A stretch of DNA of 64,000 bases from Epichloe hybrida (Eukaryota; Ascomycota; Sordariomycetes; Hypocreales; Clavicipitaceae). Below are positions 1 to 11,417 of the stretch, piece by piece. A program made the translations under genes and the position numbers. Positions within the stretch are counted from its first letter, which is position 1. Each line of letters opens with the position of its first letter. The notes beneath the pieces were generated by a model that was given only the letters and a program-made list of their open reading frames with translations, did not search any database and was not told the origin of the DNA. The stretch covers positions 2,108,001-2,172,000 of the forward strand of contig JAFEKR010000007.1 of assembly GCA_019022495.1 (NCBI GenBank), given 5' to 3'.

Positions 1-9
1 CGAACTTAC

Positions 10-711
10 CATCCAAACCCAGAAATAAAACCACATCGGAAGCCAGAACTCAACCTTTGCCCTCCTGTCATCCTCACGATAGACAAAGGGGTTGGGATCG
101 ATATACTGTCTCTCCAGCCAGCTGCCCCAATGGCGGACTGCCTCCCATACCACTGCCATTGTCCCCACGCACATGAGATACCAAAAGAAAACGGTGAGAA
201 CGATGGGCAAGTCTTGCAGAAAGTACCTTTCAATGTCAACATTGGAGAAGAGACTGATGAGCGCACACGCGGACACAAAGCATGCCCAATACCACTGCCA
301 CCGACGACCGATTGGAAAGAAGCGTCTTGTCACGGGCAAGTACAAGGCGCCGTGCTTTGTCAGACATACAAGCGAAAGGACGATTGCGAGGGCATAGACA
401 ACTCCTATGCCGATCCCAGCAAAACCACGAGGGCCAATGGGGTAGATGGAGCTGTAACAGCTGGTGGCGTTGACAAAGCTGGCGTTGGGGTGCACAAACG
501 CCGGCTGCAACGGTGTGAATGCCAAGTAACAGTCCGAGCCGTTAGACAAGGTATTGTTACTTGGATAGAAGGTATAATTGGCGATGTCGAGAGCCGTGGC
601 GTTCAGGTGAACCCCGGCTATGACCGTATCAGTTGCATTTTCGCCCGCTGGAAAGGATTCTTTGCCTCGAATGAGCAGATCGCGCGTGTCGAAGACATCA
701 AAGTCAATCAT
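10..711 (-). CDS. DUF2434 fungal membrane protein, first exon, truncated by window edge
   Basis: The reverse strand is open for 234 codons from an ATG at 711 and runs into a GTAAGT donor at positions 9-4, so the rest of the gene lies left of the window. An in-frame stop (TAA) lies 17 codons upstream of this ATG, which fixes it as the first possible start. The N-terminal 95 residues have many N-glycosylation sequons and two conserved cysteines, suggesting an extracellular or lumenal segment. Then come hydrophobic segments at about residues 97-117, 138-153, 164-184 and 221-234. Between them lie the stretches FFPIGRRWQWYWA and WEAVRHWGSWLERQ and the phrase IDPNPF, which I recognise from the fungal DUF2434 family. 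Family function is unknown. The family assignment is fairly sure. No role can be inferred. Confidence 0.82.
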
Positions 712-1545
712 CTCCCAGAATGGCTGAGCCCCGCGGCCAGCCAGATGGTCTTCTTATAAGTGTACGGCTATCCGCTCGTGACCCGTTATCGCAGGCGCGC
801 AGGCTCGAAGACGATCGTGTTTTAGTGTCAAGCATTGATCGGATGTCGCGTTTAGTTATTCAAAGTTGACAAGGGGAGAGGACCAGGGGAGAGGACCGGG
901 GGGGGGGGTGAATTGACTCGGCAGCGAAGTCGATCAAGTTGGCCTGAGAAACCCTGCGCGTCTGGGTAAATGGTGGGAGAGAAGAAGAAAAGGTATCAAG
1001 GGAGAGAAGAACGAAAGGTGGAAGAGAAAACGTGACGATGCGGAGATGCGGGAATGCGATTTGCCGTATGGTACGGAAACTGCGGCGATATGGTGGAGGA
1101 CGGGCTGCCGAACCAGCTGCGCGACCGACACAGTGTCAAAACATAGCAAACATAGCAGGCAGCAAGCTACGGCCTACTAAGCCACCGGCGGTTTAGTCAT
1201 AACAAAACCGCATCGCAATGGACAAAGTACAGTGCTAGACGGTTCTTCTCGCACATGCCAATGTTGGCGGAGAAAACATGTCATTGGCACAGATAGCTCC
1301 GGTCAACCAGGTGTCACGCACAAGGGAATGAGACCAGGTTAGGACTCCTAAAAAAAACTCTTATTAGGACGTCCCGCTTCGATACAGCGATAATCGCCAA
1401 GTGCCTCTATCTGTCAGCTGCCACCAACTCATTCCAGGGCCCCTGCGCAGCCGCAGCTCAACCACGACCCTGCGACGATCCAGGCAAGTCTTTCGTCTTT
1501 CGTCTTTCAGTCTTTGAAAGGCATCGGTCGAAGGCGCTCTTCGAA
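712..1545. other. Divergent intergenic region
   Basis: This spacer separates the divergent DUF2434 and COG5 genes and should hold both promoters. It contains a G-rich run at about 898-909 and purine-rich sequence at 970-1040. A CT-rich stretch with repeated GTCTTTC motifs (about 1491-1516) lies just before the COG5 start. I see no gene here. Confidence 0.6.
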
Positions 1546-2883
1546 ATGACCAGCGCAGAGCAGCAGGCCAGCGGGATTGAGCTCGACGAGCCATCCTACA
1601 TTGACTACGAAGCCTTTCTCTCCCCCGACTTTTCGCCCACTGTCTTTGCCAACACGTTGGTCGTATCTACAAACAACCCCAATGATACCCCCCTAGACCT
1701 CTCCACGCCGCTCTCCCGAGTCTTGTTCGACGCACAGGAGATCGACTCCCACATCGACGTCCTGACAACGAGATCTGCCGTGCCTCTGCTAGAGTTCACC
1801 CAGACGCAGAACCAGGCCAGCAAACGCATCGTTTCGGAGCTCGACACGCAACTGAAGAGCCTCAACGATAGCTACAAGCAATTGGAGAAGGAGGTTATTG
1901 ATAAGCATGCCGAGGCGGACGAGGTCCGCCACGTGGCACTGCGACTGTGGGAAACGCTGCGGCTCGGACGCTCGGTTGGTCGCTGTCTTCAGTTGGGACG
2001 ACAACTGGAGCTGCAACACTCAGAACTCAATGGCTCGGGCACAAAAGTTGACCACGAGGCAACTATTCGATGCTCTTACACGGTTCTGTCGCTCCGCGAA
2101 GTGCTCGACAGCAAAGCTCCGGGCGAGGAGGGCCACGGCTTGGACAAGGTCCATGCCATCCGAGCTCTTCAAGACTCCGTCATCACTCCGCTGGAACGAT
2201 CTGTTCGCGAGACCGCCGAGAAAATCGTGCGAGAATTCTCCATACCTGCCAACATGACCTTTTCTCAAGGCGAAGAAGCAAGAGCCAAGCTGGAATCTGC
2301 CTTCACGACGCTCTATCTCCTATCACCCACTTCCGGCATCAATCCTGAGCGCTGGGCACCACGATTACTGCTCACGGCCTTGGACACATTCATCCGCTCC
2401 TCTCTACAAACAAGCATCACGTCTCTGTCACGTTCTCTCGGCCAGCTACCATCTCTTGATCGGGCGCTGAGCGAAGTGACACTCAAGTGTCAGAACGTGA
2501 TTGCCGTCGAGATGATACTCCAGGAAAGCAAGCCTCCCAATCATCCACTTTTGCCGGTCTCGACAACCCACAAGCAGCCCAGTTTGATTCAACCACTGCT
2601 CGCACACCTGGAGACTGGGTCGCTGGCATCGTACTTTTGGCGCACCATGGCAGGCAGCCTGGCCACTCGCGTCCAGGACATCGTGCACAGGGGAGGAGTC
2701 GTCGCGCGAACCCTCAAGTCCAACAAGGCAGGTGTGGGGGGTGCCATCAGGCAAGCTGTTCTGAAGGGGTCTCAGCCGCCGGCCGCGTTCACAACCGGGA
2801 AGAAGAAGGAAAAGGCCGCCGAGGTGAATTGGGATCGCGAGGTTGCGGTCATGGTGGGCAGTGTCACGAACAACCTGAGATAG
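1546..2883 (+). CDS. cog5: Conserved oligomeric Golgi complex subunit 5
   Basis: This intronless gene encodes 445 residues, close to the usual length of fungal COG5 and much shorter than the animal protein. COG5 belongs to the eight-subunit COG tether, which captures retrograde vesicles at the Golgi; with COG6-8 it forms lobe B. The N-terminal part (about residues 15-140) matches the COG5 N-terminal domain: a SYIDYEAFLSPDFSP opening, then a heptad-like helix (SKRIVSELDTQLKSLNDSYKQL broken into two stretches) predicted to be a coiled coil. The remainder is helical with the LRLGRSVGRCLQL segment and a C-terminal region ending in a VMVGSVTNNLR-like tail. The ATG follows a CT-rich leader. The gelsolin gene lies downstream on the same strand about 690 bp away with no sign of co-regulation. 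Identification is confident. Confidence 0.9.
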   Translation: MTSAEQQASGIELDEPSYIDYEAFLSPDFSPTVFANTLVVSTNNPNDTPLDLSTPLSRVLFDAQEIDSHIDVLTTRSAVPLLEFTQTQNQASKRIVSELDTQLKSLNDSYKQLEKEVIDKHAEADEVRHVALRLWETLRLGRSVGRCLQLGRQLELQHSELNGSGTKVDHEATIRCSYTVLSLREVLDSKAPGEEGHGLDKVHAIRALQDSVITPLERSVRETAEKIVREFSIPANMTFSQGEEARAKLESAFTTLYLLSPTSGINPERWAPRLLLTALDTFIRSSLQTSITSLSRSLGQLPSLDRALSEVTLKCQNVIAVEMILQESKPPNHPLLPVSTTHKQPSLIQPLLAHLETGSLASYFWRTMAGSLATRVQDIVHRGGVVARTLKSNKAGVGGAIRQAVLKGSQPPAAFTTGKKKEKAAEVNWDREVAVMVGSVTNNLR

Positions 2884-3575
2884 AATACGGGAATAACTGA
2901 CATGGAATAAACAGACGTGAAAAAAAAATCCCGATCAAGGCGGGGCCTCTTGGGCTCTTACTAGAAGACAAGTGCAAGCAGATGGCGGGAGAAAAGTGCA
3001 CGTTTTTCTTTGCATCTGTGTCGGTTATATTTTGGCACTCATCTACACGTAGCCTTTGTCATATCGAACCTTGCCTTGTCCCTGTCTGAGCCAGAGGAAG
3101 CAACATCGATGAGTTCTGGTTCATCTGGCTCTCGTGATGAGCACAGACACGGCCCCGAAGCAACTGGTCAGGTCCAGGCCCGCCGAAGTCGAGCATTACA
3201 TGTATTACTCGCGCCCGAACCCCCGCTGAGCCCCTCCTGCCCCACGCGCTGTGACGTAACTGCGCAGCCACTGAACCCCTGAAACAACCAGCTAAAGCAT
3301 CGCGGGGCAGCACCAGACTGAAGTCAAAATCGACCCAGCCAGGTAGTAGGTGTACGTACGGTCATTTGGTGTACGGAGTTGTATGCCCGCATAGATGTGA
3401 GGACTGGGCAACGAGTCGTTCCTTGCGCACAGCCATACATGAATCTAATCACCTCCTCTTCACTGTCAACGACATCGAAATCGTCCATCTGCGTCATCAG
3501 ACTCACCCACAAAGTTACAACCTTGTCTCCTAAAAGTCCCCTCAAATACATTCGAAAACCAACGACGGACCCAGC
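2884..3575. other. Intergenic region COG5-gelsolin
   Basis: It should hold the COG5 3' end and the gelsolin promoter. An A-run lies at about 2920-2927 shortly after the COG5 stop. Upstream of 3576 the sequence is AC-rich. The open frames in it lack any recognisable protein signal, and I see no gene. Confidence 0.6.
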
Positions 3576-4793
3576 ATGCCACCCAACCAAGGACTAGTCC
3601 ACCTCAAAGAGTACAACATCAAAGACAGCAATGTCGAGCTCATAGGATCCGACATCGACCACCGCGTCAAGTACAACTCGGCCGCGAGCGAGCCCGCCTG
3701 GAACGATGGCGCCGTAGGCACCAAGGCTGGCCTCCGCGTCTGGCGCATCGAGGACTTCCAGGTTGTGCCGTGGCCGGAGAACAAGTACGGCCTCTTCTTC
3801 GACGGCGACAGCTTCATCGTCCTCCACTCGTACAAAGTGGGCAAAAGGGAGTCGGAGAAGCTGGGCCACGACATATTCTTCTGGCTCGGGAACCACACCA
3901 CGCAGGATGAGGCCGGGACGGCGGCTTACAAGACGGTTGAGTTGGATGAGTTCTTGCGAGGGGCGGCCACCCAGCACCGCGAGATCCAGAGCGCCCCGTC
4001 CGACGAATTTCTGGCCCTGTTTCCTCGGATATCCATTCGATCGGGCGGTGTCCGGTCTGGGTTCCGCCACGTCGAGGAGGGGGCGCCCAGGGAGATTCGG
4101 ACCCTGCTGCGGGTATTTCAGAGCCCGTCTGCGTCGGCGAGCGGCGGCGTGGTCGTGCACGAGGTGGAGCCCGAGGTCGGCAGTCTGGATGACGGGGACG
4201 TCTTCATCCTTGACACGGGCGGCAAGATTTGGGTGTGGCAGGGGAGGAGCTGTAGCCCCATGGAGAAGGCCAAGGCCGCCCAGGTCGTCCACGATATGAC
4301 CCTTGCCAAGCATGTTGATGTCGAGGTGATTGCTCAAACTGAGTCGCGGGCGCGTCGAATCACTGATCTCCTTGGTGGAGACGACACCACTCCTCGAGAG
4401 GGTTTCCGGCAGCAACGGCCGATTACGACGTCTGCAACGAGATCTTCTGCCGAGAGTTCAAACAGCCAGCCGTCGAGGAAGCTGTTTCGTCTTAGCGATG
4501 CGAGTGGCCAGCTGACGTTTGATCTTGTCAAGGACGGCGGCCGGATCTCCAAGGGCGATCTGAACGGCAATGATGTGTTCTTGCTCGATGATGGCGGCAA
4601 AGCCATTTGGGTGTGGGAAGGGGCTGGTGCCAGCCGTCAGGAAAAGGCCAAGTGGTTGTCTGTGGCACAGGCATATCTTCGCCATCTTCAGAGCGGTGGT
4701 AACGTGGATGCTGAGCAGCACTTGACACCGCTGGCAAAGGTCAACGAGGGGAATGAGAGCAGGGCTTTCATGCGTGCTATTGAAGCAAACTAG
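3576..4793 (+). CDS. Gelsolin/villin/severin family actin-binding protein
   Basis: The 405-residue product has three gelsolin-type repeats. G1 lies at about residues 40-130 (LRVWRIEDFQVVPWP, then YGLFFDGDSFIVLHSY and DIFFWLG). G2 lies at about 175-250 (LLRVFQSP, DDGDVFILDTGGKIWVWQG). G3 lies at about 300-375 (KLFRLSDASGQLTFDLV, NDVFLLDDGGKAIWVWEG). The acidic GD..F motifs and the IWVWQG/IWVWEG strands are the family calcium- and actin-binding core. Such proteins cap and sever actin filaments in the cytoplasm. Three repeats in about 400 residues is the severin/fragmin architecture rather than the six-repeat gelsolin form. The linker before G3 (about 265-295) is Ser/Thr-rich and probably disordered. 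No introns are needed. The specific role in this fungus is inferred. Confidence 0.92.
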   Translation: MPPNQGLVHLKEYNIKDSNVELIGSDIDHRVKYNSAASEPAWNDGAVGTKAGLRVWRIEDFQVVPWPENKYGLFFDGDSFIVLHSYKVGKRESEKLGHDIFFWLGNHTTQDEAGTAAYKTVELDEFLRGAATQHREIQSAPSDEFLALFPRISIRSGGVRSGFRHVEEGAPREIRTLLRVFQSPSASASGGVVVHEVEPEVGSLDDGDVFILDTGGKIWVWQGRSCSPMEKAKAAQVVHDMTLAKHVDVEVIAQTESRARRITDLLGGDDTTPREGFRQQRPITTSATRSSAESSNSQPSRKLFRLSDASGQLTFDLVKDGGRISKGDLNGNDVFLLDDGGKAIWVWEGAGASRQEKAKWLSVAQAYLRHLQSGGNVDAEQHLTPLAKVNEGNESRAFMRAIEAN

Positions 4794-5367
4794 GTTCTTT
4801 GGGGTCGTCAGCTCCAAGCGAGGCTGTAGGGCATGTAACAGTTGAGACCGTTACATCTACATTCGATAGCTTGGGTTGGACCTCATCTGGAAGCGGCCAC
4901 ATGCCCCTGGCCGGAAAAATGGCAGAGGTGCCGAATGCCAAACACGATTGCTTGCGGCATCAAGGGCGAGGGGAACCTGTGGTCAGATCAGCCGCGAGGC
5001 ACATCGCCAGTGCCACAATTGACAGAGTATCAGAGACAAATTACTGCCCTCCGTGATCTTCGCATACATTTGGTAATTTCATCTGAGCATGGCGAAGCGA
5101 CTAAAGTGTTTTTGGTACATATTGTGCACATGCTTTGACTTGCCTAGAGAATCATGCCTGTTCTGTAGGGTAGGTAGGTCGTTAGTCGTTAAAATTGTTG
5201 AAGGAATCTTGAAACAGCCGCCCGCCCCCACACCTGACGGTGTGACGTATATTTTTACATGTAGTGCCAAGTGACGCGCTCAGCTGTGTAATCTTTAATT
5301 TGGCATTTCCTGCCAACCTCGAACACACCCACGCCGAAGTACTTCAAAAGCTCAATCGCCTCTCACA
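4794..5367. other. Intergenic region gelsolin-EI24
   Basis: It holds the gelsolin 3' end and the promoter of the next gene. A short hairpin-prone stretch near 5224-5244 (CCACACCTGACGGTGTG) is visible. No coding sequence is supported. Confidence 0.55.
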
Positions 5368-6338
5368 ATGCCATCGCAAGGTAGCCAGTCTGGCAGCCAG
5401 TCTCACAGCGTTGATGCGCGCTCACTTGTGGCATCGCGACCGGTCAACTACCTGAGGCGGGCTGGTGTCGCGGCGTCATATCCCATTCGCGGCATCTGGT
5501 ATTTTCTGCGCAACAAAGAGTTCTGGCCTTTGTTCACCGGTCGGCTGTTGCCGCTGTCGATAATCTCATTTCTCGTCTACCTGATCCTTTTTACTTTTGC
5601 ATTTCTGCCACAGTACGCCTTCCTCGCCATTTTCCATGGCTGGGGAGCTTGGGTCAATGCGGTTGTCCTGACGTTGGGGGAGGGGTTGGTCATCATCCAA
5701 GGTCTGTTTGAAGGTTTTTTCGTCGACGAATGTCGCGTTGACGTTTTCGACGTGAGTTGTCATTTGCACTGATTCATGTTAGAAGTTTTGTCCATTAGCC
5801 AATCAACTCATTGCTTCGCTAGGCTACTTTCATCAAATTCGGATTGCAGAGCCTCATTGCGCCCCATCGGATTCTTTTTGACGATGCACCGACGGCCGTC
5901 AAGATGCTGGGGAAGCCCACAAGCTCTGCCATCTACACGCCATGGAGCATTGTTCAGATTGTTGAGCTGATCGTCTTCTTGCCTCTCAATCTCATCCCTT
6001 ATGTTGGTACTCTGGCTTTCATCATGATCACGGGAACGAGACTGGGGAAATTGGCGCACTACAGGTGGTTTCAGCTGCGCGGGCTTTCCAAAGAAGAATC
6101 GAAACGACAAATCAAGCTTCTTACGTGGGAATACATCTGGTTTGGGACCGTGGCCATGGTTCTGGAACTGATACCCGTCTTGTCCTTCCTTTTCCTTCTG
6201 ACAACGACTGCTGGCTCGGCCATGTGGGCAGCCAGACTTGAAGAAGAGGCGCGAAAGTGCCGTGCTCTCGACTCGCTCATAGAGAACGGAGAAGTACCAA
6301 ATCAACCTCCTCCAGAGTACTCTGACGAGATAGCTTGA
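5368..6338 (+). CDS. EI24/RRT8-type multi-pass membrane protein
   Basis: Two exons, 5368-5751 and 5823-6338, give 299 residues. The 71 bp intron has donor GTGAGT and acceptor GCTAG, and joins in phase 0. The protein has a short Ser/Gln-rich N-terminus and then at least four hydrophobic segments. They lie at about residues 60-82 and 88-112 in exon 1, and around 165-190 and 235-262 in exon 2. A cytosolic motif (WFQLRGLSKEESKRQI) and a charged C-terminal tail with PPPEY follow. This layout matches the fungal EI24 domain group, usually annotated as outer spore wall or lipid-droplet protein RRT8/LDS-like. In yeast these relatives act at lipid droplets during spore wall formation; a similar role here is inference. 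The PPPEY-like tail could be a ubiquitin-ligase WW-binding site. Confidence 0.75.
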
Positions 6339-7438
6339 AAATTCTCGTTCTCAAACGCGGGCAAGCTCTCCTGGGAAGCCTTGTTCTCCCTGGCACAGAC
6401 TTGTTAGATCAGTCGTCGTTTTAAACAGTGGTGGCTGGAGTTGGAGCTGGAGCTGAGGGCACACTTCAATGCCCCAGGAACCAGATGCCGTTATACCTCT
6501 CGTCGCATTCGGCGAATAACGTGTCCTTGCAGCTCCAGCTTTGACTTGTCGGCTGCTGGCAGACCGGCCAGCTGTCGAACGGCGAACTCGCCCCGCTCGA
6601 CACATCGGCAACTTTTCATATTGAAAAGTGCTCGTCATGAGTGGAGCACGATTTCTTCGCCCGAAATTTGCTGCCGATTTCGTCAATTGATGATAGGTCG
6701 TTATGGCCATTGGTCGAACAAAATGACCTGATCATGCCGGTGTGTCGGACCGCTTGGCATCAGGCGGGTGTCGACAGCTGCCGGAACTGTCTCGGCAAGA
6801 CTTCATGGGAGGAAAGAGCTGGAGGCACTGGTGTTTTGCTAATTTGCCTTCGCCGGCCATGAAGGGCCTGCAAGACACAGTCGTCTGAGTCGATCTAATA
6901 TTTGAAGGCGGAAAATCGTCAAGGTTTGGTCAAGAGTTCAGAAAGTCACCAACATGATATTGATCTCATTAGCTACACCGTATTGTTGAACAAAGATTCG
7001 GACATTGACACTTGTTTTACCATCCGATCAGCCTGACATGATCGCAGTGTGGCAGCCGAAGCCTGGCTGCCCACAGCTGACAACTGTCTGACTTGTGTAC
7101 CTTCCTTCCTTCCCTGACTTGATGTCGCCGACCACGGCGTGATATCGCGCCCTGGCCTCACAAAGCCCCTTCCCAAAAGTGTAAGCGCTCTCTCGTAGAC
7201 ACATCTTTCGATTCCTTCTGCTTCCATTAACTTCAGTCCACCCTCATTTCCTTTGAACTTGTCTCGACAACTCCTAGACTGTCTGCGCCATCTCCTGTCA
7301 ACCGCTCATTTTGACATTTTTGATACATCCCGACCTCGATCCTTGTTTCATTTCCCACAAAATCTAGCTACTTGATTCATCACACCTGGTGCCTTTACAT
7401 TGCGTCCGGGTGTCTTCAACTCATTACCGCATAGAAGA
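6339..7438. other. Intergenic region, 1.1 kb
   Basis: It contains the EI24-type gene 3' end and a probable long promoter and leader for the surface-protein gene. The last 250 bases are C/T-rich with many TTCC and CTTCC runs, typical of fungal leaders. I see no gene. Confidence 0.55.
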
Positions 7439-10400
7439 ATGCGTGTCTCTCTTCCATTCGGGGTCATAGCGGCCAGCAGACTTTTGCATCTTACTGCAGC
7501 TCAAGCCAGTTACGGGTAAGTATCCAGACTTCGAGTCAACCTTTCTTCGTCAACTAACTCTTTTGCAGTGAGCAAGTTGATTCTGCAAGCTCTGCTGACC
7601 AGGACGACTCTCAAACGAGCTCTGTTACGGTGACGGCCGATGGTGGCATCTCAAATGGTCCAAATGGACAATCTTGCTCCATGCAAGACGCAACTACAGT
7701 CTTCATCACCGTGTATCCTACTGGCCCTGCCCACAATGACAACACCCCACCGCTAGAAACAACCAGTCCCGATGGCACTGTTTACCGTACTGTTCATCCA
7801 ACACACACTGTCGAGGTGTCTCCTTTGAACTCTGCTCCTGGCGATAAACCAACGGTTGAAATCTTCACCACTCTGACTATCTCAGACCTTTGGGTTGGCG
7901 GCTCCGGCTCGGGGAGCAATCCTGCGACCCCTGTGTCTGATTCTTATTCTTCACCTGTTACGACTGGCCCTGTTTTCAATGGCGCGTCTGCTTCCGGGCC
8001 TGGCAATTACGACAGTACTGTCTATGTATCGGGGAGCAACCCAGCGGAGACAAGCAAGCCTATTGACGCTGCGAGCACAGCTCGAGGCAATGCACCGAAT
8101 GCTTCACCCTACTCATCAGACAACGTAGGCACTGCAAATAACGCTCCCCAAGGTTCTGGGATGCCAAATGGTGACGAGTCAAGCTATACCACTGTGACCG
8201 ATACTGTTGTTGAGTGGGTTACCGGATCAGATGGCCCCAGTCCCATCACTGTTCTCTCTTCTCAAACCATAACTCTTACACCCGCTGAGTCAGGAGGAGC
8301 AACGTCAGATCTCTCGCCTGCTGTTACATGCTGGACGGTCACTGGTTCTGATGGCAAAGAGACTGTTGTCGAGTCCAATGCCAGCACAAAGCAAGAAAAC
8401 AGTGGCACCCCTATCTCAACCATTATCGCTACCGCCACTGATGGCAATGTTGGCGCTCAAGGCGTCACGTCGGGCCTCTCCGAGAACACACCGGTTACTA
8501 CTATCACTGCTGCTGGCCCTATACCGGTCTATACTGGACCAGGCATGGTCACATCTACCGCCATCACCATTCTAGGGAATGATGGAACATCGACCATCGT
8601 CTACTCCACTTGGGTGATGCAGACTGCGTCTGTCACAGCTGCTTCAGATGCCCTGCCGACGGGTTCCTCCATCCCCCCCAAGGAGGCGATGATGTTACCA
8701 GTCGGACTACTTTGACAGTCTTTGGTTCTGATGGTCGGCCAACTGTTGTTGAGTCAACCCTGGTCATTCCCGCGTCAGTCGTATTGGCTACAGACCTGCC
8801 CCAGAATCTTCCAAATGGCATCACCGTTCAAGCCACCCCATCGTTTGGCTCGCAGACCATCGTCTCGGGGATTGGATTTTCTGATGCTACTCCTACTTGC
8901 TCATCGTACACTCTCCTTGGATCTGATGGGAAGCTGACAGTCGTTGAAACAACCTACCTCGTCTCTGGGCCTACTGCTTCACCTGGAGCCAGCGGCACCC
9001 CATCTGGACTTGTCACAGGCATACCCAGTCAAATCACTGTTGCACCCAGTCAAGTCGTGTCTAGTCAAAGCTCAACGCAGGCATTGACTACTTGCGTCAG
9101 TTACACTATCATTGGTACGGATGGCCTTCCTAGTGTCACTGAAACGACCATTGCGATGCCAAATAGCAGCCCCTTTCCAACTGGCACTGTCATTGGATTT
9201 CCATCTGCTGTGTCTCAAGATATGACAAGCGCACTTCCCCAAGGCACTCAATTGCCACCTCAAGCCGGCCAGCCTTTTGTGACTGGCATCACTGTCGACA
9301 TTGTGGGACCAAACGGCATTGTGACTCCTGTCATCGAGACAGTTGTTTTGACTGCACCGCTACCTGTACATCTCAGTGTTCCATTACCAACAGCTACGCT
9401 TGGGCTTCCTTCGATGGCTTCACAGATCTTGTCTGATCTCCCCCAGGGAGTTACAACATCTTTACCAGCGGAGATTCCCCTAACAACTGCCCTTACTATC
9501 CCTGTGGTTGGGTCCAATGGCTTGATCTCTTCTCTTGTACAAACCATTGTCAACTTTCAACCGCTTCCAGCATTGACATCTGGGATTATTAGTCCATTTA
9601 CTGCCGCTGAAGCCCCTGGGCCTGGTTCATCAATCGTACCCAAATTGCAAGACTATGGATCCCAAGTTTCACCCGCCTCAGCAATTCCACCACCGCCCGC
9701 TGTTTTGTCATTGGTATCTGGCATGCTACCTGCTGGGACTGACGTCGTTCCAAAAGCCCCCGTCTTCACCGTTGTCACTGGGCTCGATGGCATGGCCAGT
9801 TTCTCAGTCGTCACTGGCGCACCTGTTACGGCATATGGCAACCCAGGCAGCTCTGATGGAAAAAGTCTACCAGCATCTCAGTCCGCAGTCTCAGCTCACC
9901 CGAGCGAGTATACTTTCCCCCTTTCATCTTTGTTGAGCCAGCAACAGGGCCCCCCCACCGCGGTTCAAACTAGTACCTGGGTCAACATCATTCCGGAACC
10001 AACAACTACTCACACCTTGAACTTCCCCCTGACTACCCTTGTCACTGTCGCTGTGCCTGCCAAGATCTCAGTCGCCCGGCGGGCTCTGATACGACGAGCA
10101 AGGCAAGCTCTCTCTCCCCATGTTTAAATTAATTGAAGGTGCTAACTGACTGCTAGCGTCTCTCCACTTGCTGCGGGATGGAGCAACTCAAGTTCCACTG
10201 TTGTCCAACCCACTCCAATCACGCCCGCCAGCTCGACCAAGATGACTCCTCCACCAGCCTCAACTTCGGACGCGCCAGTGATGAGTGTACCGGCGTCTTC
10301 AGCCCCTGCCGTTTGCCCAGCTGGGTCTAAGATTGGCAACAACACCTTGAACGTAAGTCAACTGCTCAAAACAAGGTTCCCATCGATTGCTAACAAATAT

Positions 10401-11071
10401 AGTTTGACAACCTCAAATCAGGGCCCCTGTTCAATCCTTCAGGGGATCTTTGGTTCTCAGAAGGATTTCTGGTTTCGCCGCTCTCACCCCAAACTGTTCA
10501 AGGGTACACGCCTTCCTCTGGTGGTCAACTGATCGAGTTTGTTCCTCCCTCATTGACTGCCCAGCAGTCGAGCGATACTGCAGAGATTGGCGTTGGACCA
10601 AATTCCGCCAACCCTTGCTTCCGATTCAACCTCTATGGCGCAAACTTGGGCTGTGCTGCCCGTGCCGCTGAACAATGGTGCGAATTTCACATCTCAGCTT
10701 TCACATATAACCAAGCAGCCGCGAACGAGATGTCAATTGCGTGGTCTGAGGTCAAACGTGTTCCAGCCTGCCCAAGTTTCCCCAATGCTCCCTGTCCCCT
10801 GACCCCAGTGGCATTTGATGGATACCAGAACATCACATCCGTATTGATTCAAGTTCGCGTTGGAGCTGATCTCCGAACTTGGTGGGCTGACGACTTCTGC
10901 TTCGGCTGGACTGACAACAGTTGTGCGGCGGCACAGTGTCGCGAAAACGTTGATCCTCAGCATGTGAAACGGGAAGTTGTTGAGTCAGCCGTTCGTAGAG
11001 GTGTCTGGTCATGGATTCCAGCTGGTCTTCGGAGATTGGATGACGATTTTGTTTGGGACTCGGCTGCCTGA
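7439..11071 (+). CDS. Large secreted Ser/Thr-rich repeat surface protein, with a frameshift
   Basis: Exons: 7439-7515, 7569-10102, 10157-10352 and 10403-11071. The start encodes a signal peptide (MRVSLPFGVIAASRLLHLTAAQA). Exon 2 carries about eight imperfect repeats built on GSDG..TVVETT with Ser/Thr/Pro linkers. Examples are SYTLLGSDGKLTVVETT and SYTIIGTDGLPSVTETT. The C-terminal exon encodes a globular Cys-containing domain (about 200 residues, starting FDNLKSGPLF and containing NLYGANLGC and WADDFCFGW). That domain is typical of ascomycete cell-surface proteins, possibly the DUF7371 group. Two oddities: the frame shifts by one base at a C7 run (8673-8679), and intron 2 (10103-10156) has a GC donor. 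Introns 1 and 3 are standard. If the frame is restored, the protein is about 1,158 residues. Function is unknown; an adhesin or wall role is inference. Confidence 0.75.
8673..8679 (+). other. C7 homopolymer at a reading-frame break
   Basis: Upstream repeats read in one frame and downstream repeats continue in another, with the switch at this C7 run. One missing base here accounts exactly for the shift. It may be a sequencing error or a real frameshift. Confidence 0.7.
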
Positions 11072-11417
11072 TTTACTGTGCAACAAACGGGACTTTTTGC
11101 GAGGAAATACTTACACGTAATTGCTGCGGGATACAATGATTTGCTTTATGGAGAAAGAAATGGGATGATAATTTCTTGGAAGGCAGCATAATGTATGGAG
11201 GCTGCAAGATCGGTGTAACTGCAAAACAGATATGCAGATATGATCGGGGATTATTGCGATAGTATTTAGTACGAGGAAATTTCACATGAGAATTGATCGG
11301 TGAACGGGTTTTCCGTAGAGTACCTTGGTTGAGTGCGAGCTTTCAAGTTCGCGTCACAGCACGCATGCAATAGTATAGAGCCAAGAATGCATCATGTTGC
11401 CCAGTTTTGCGTCTAAA
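11072..11417. other. Convergent intergenic region
   Basis: It separates the 3' ends of the surface-protein gene (+) and the hydrolase gene (-). It is relatively AT-rich and should hold both polyadenylation regions. No gene is seen. Confidence 0.55.
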
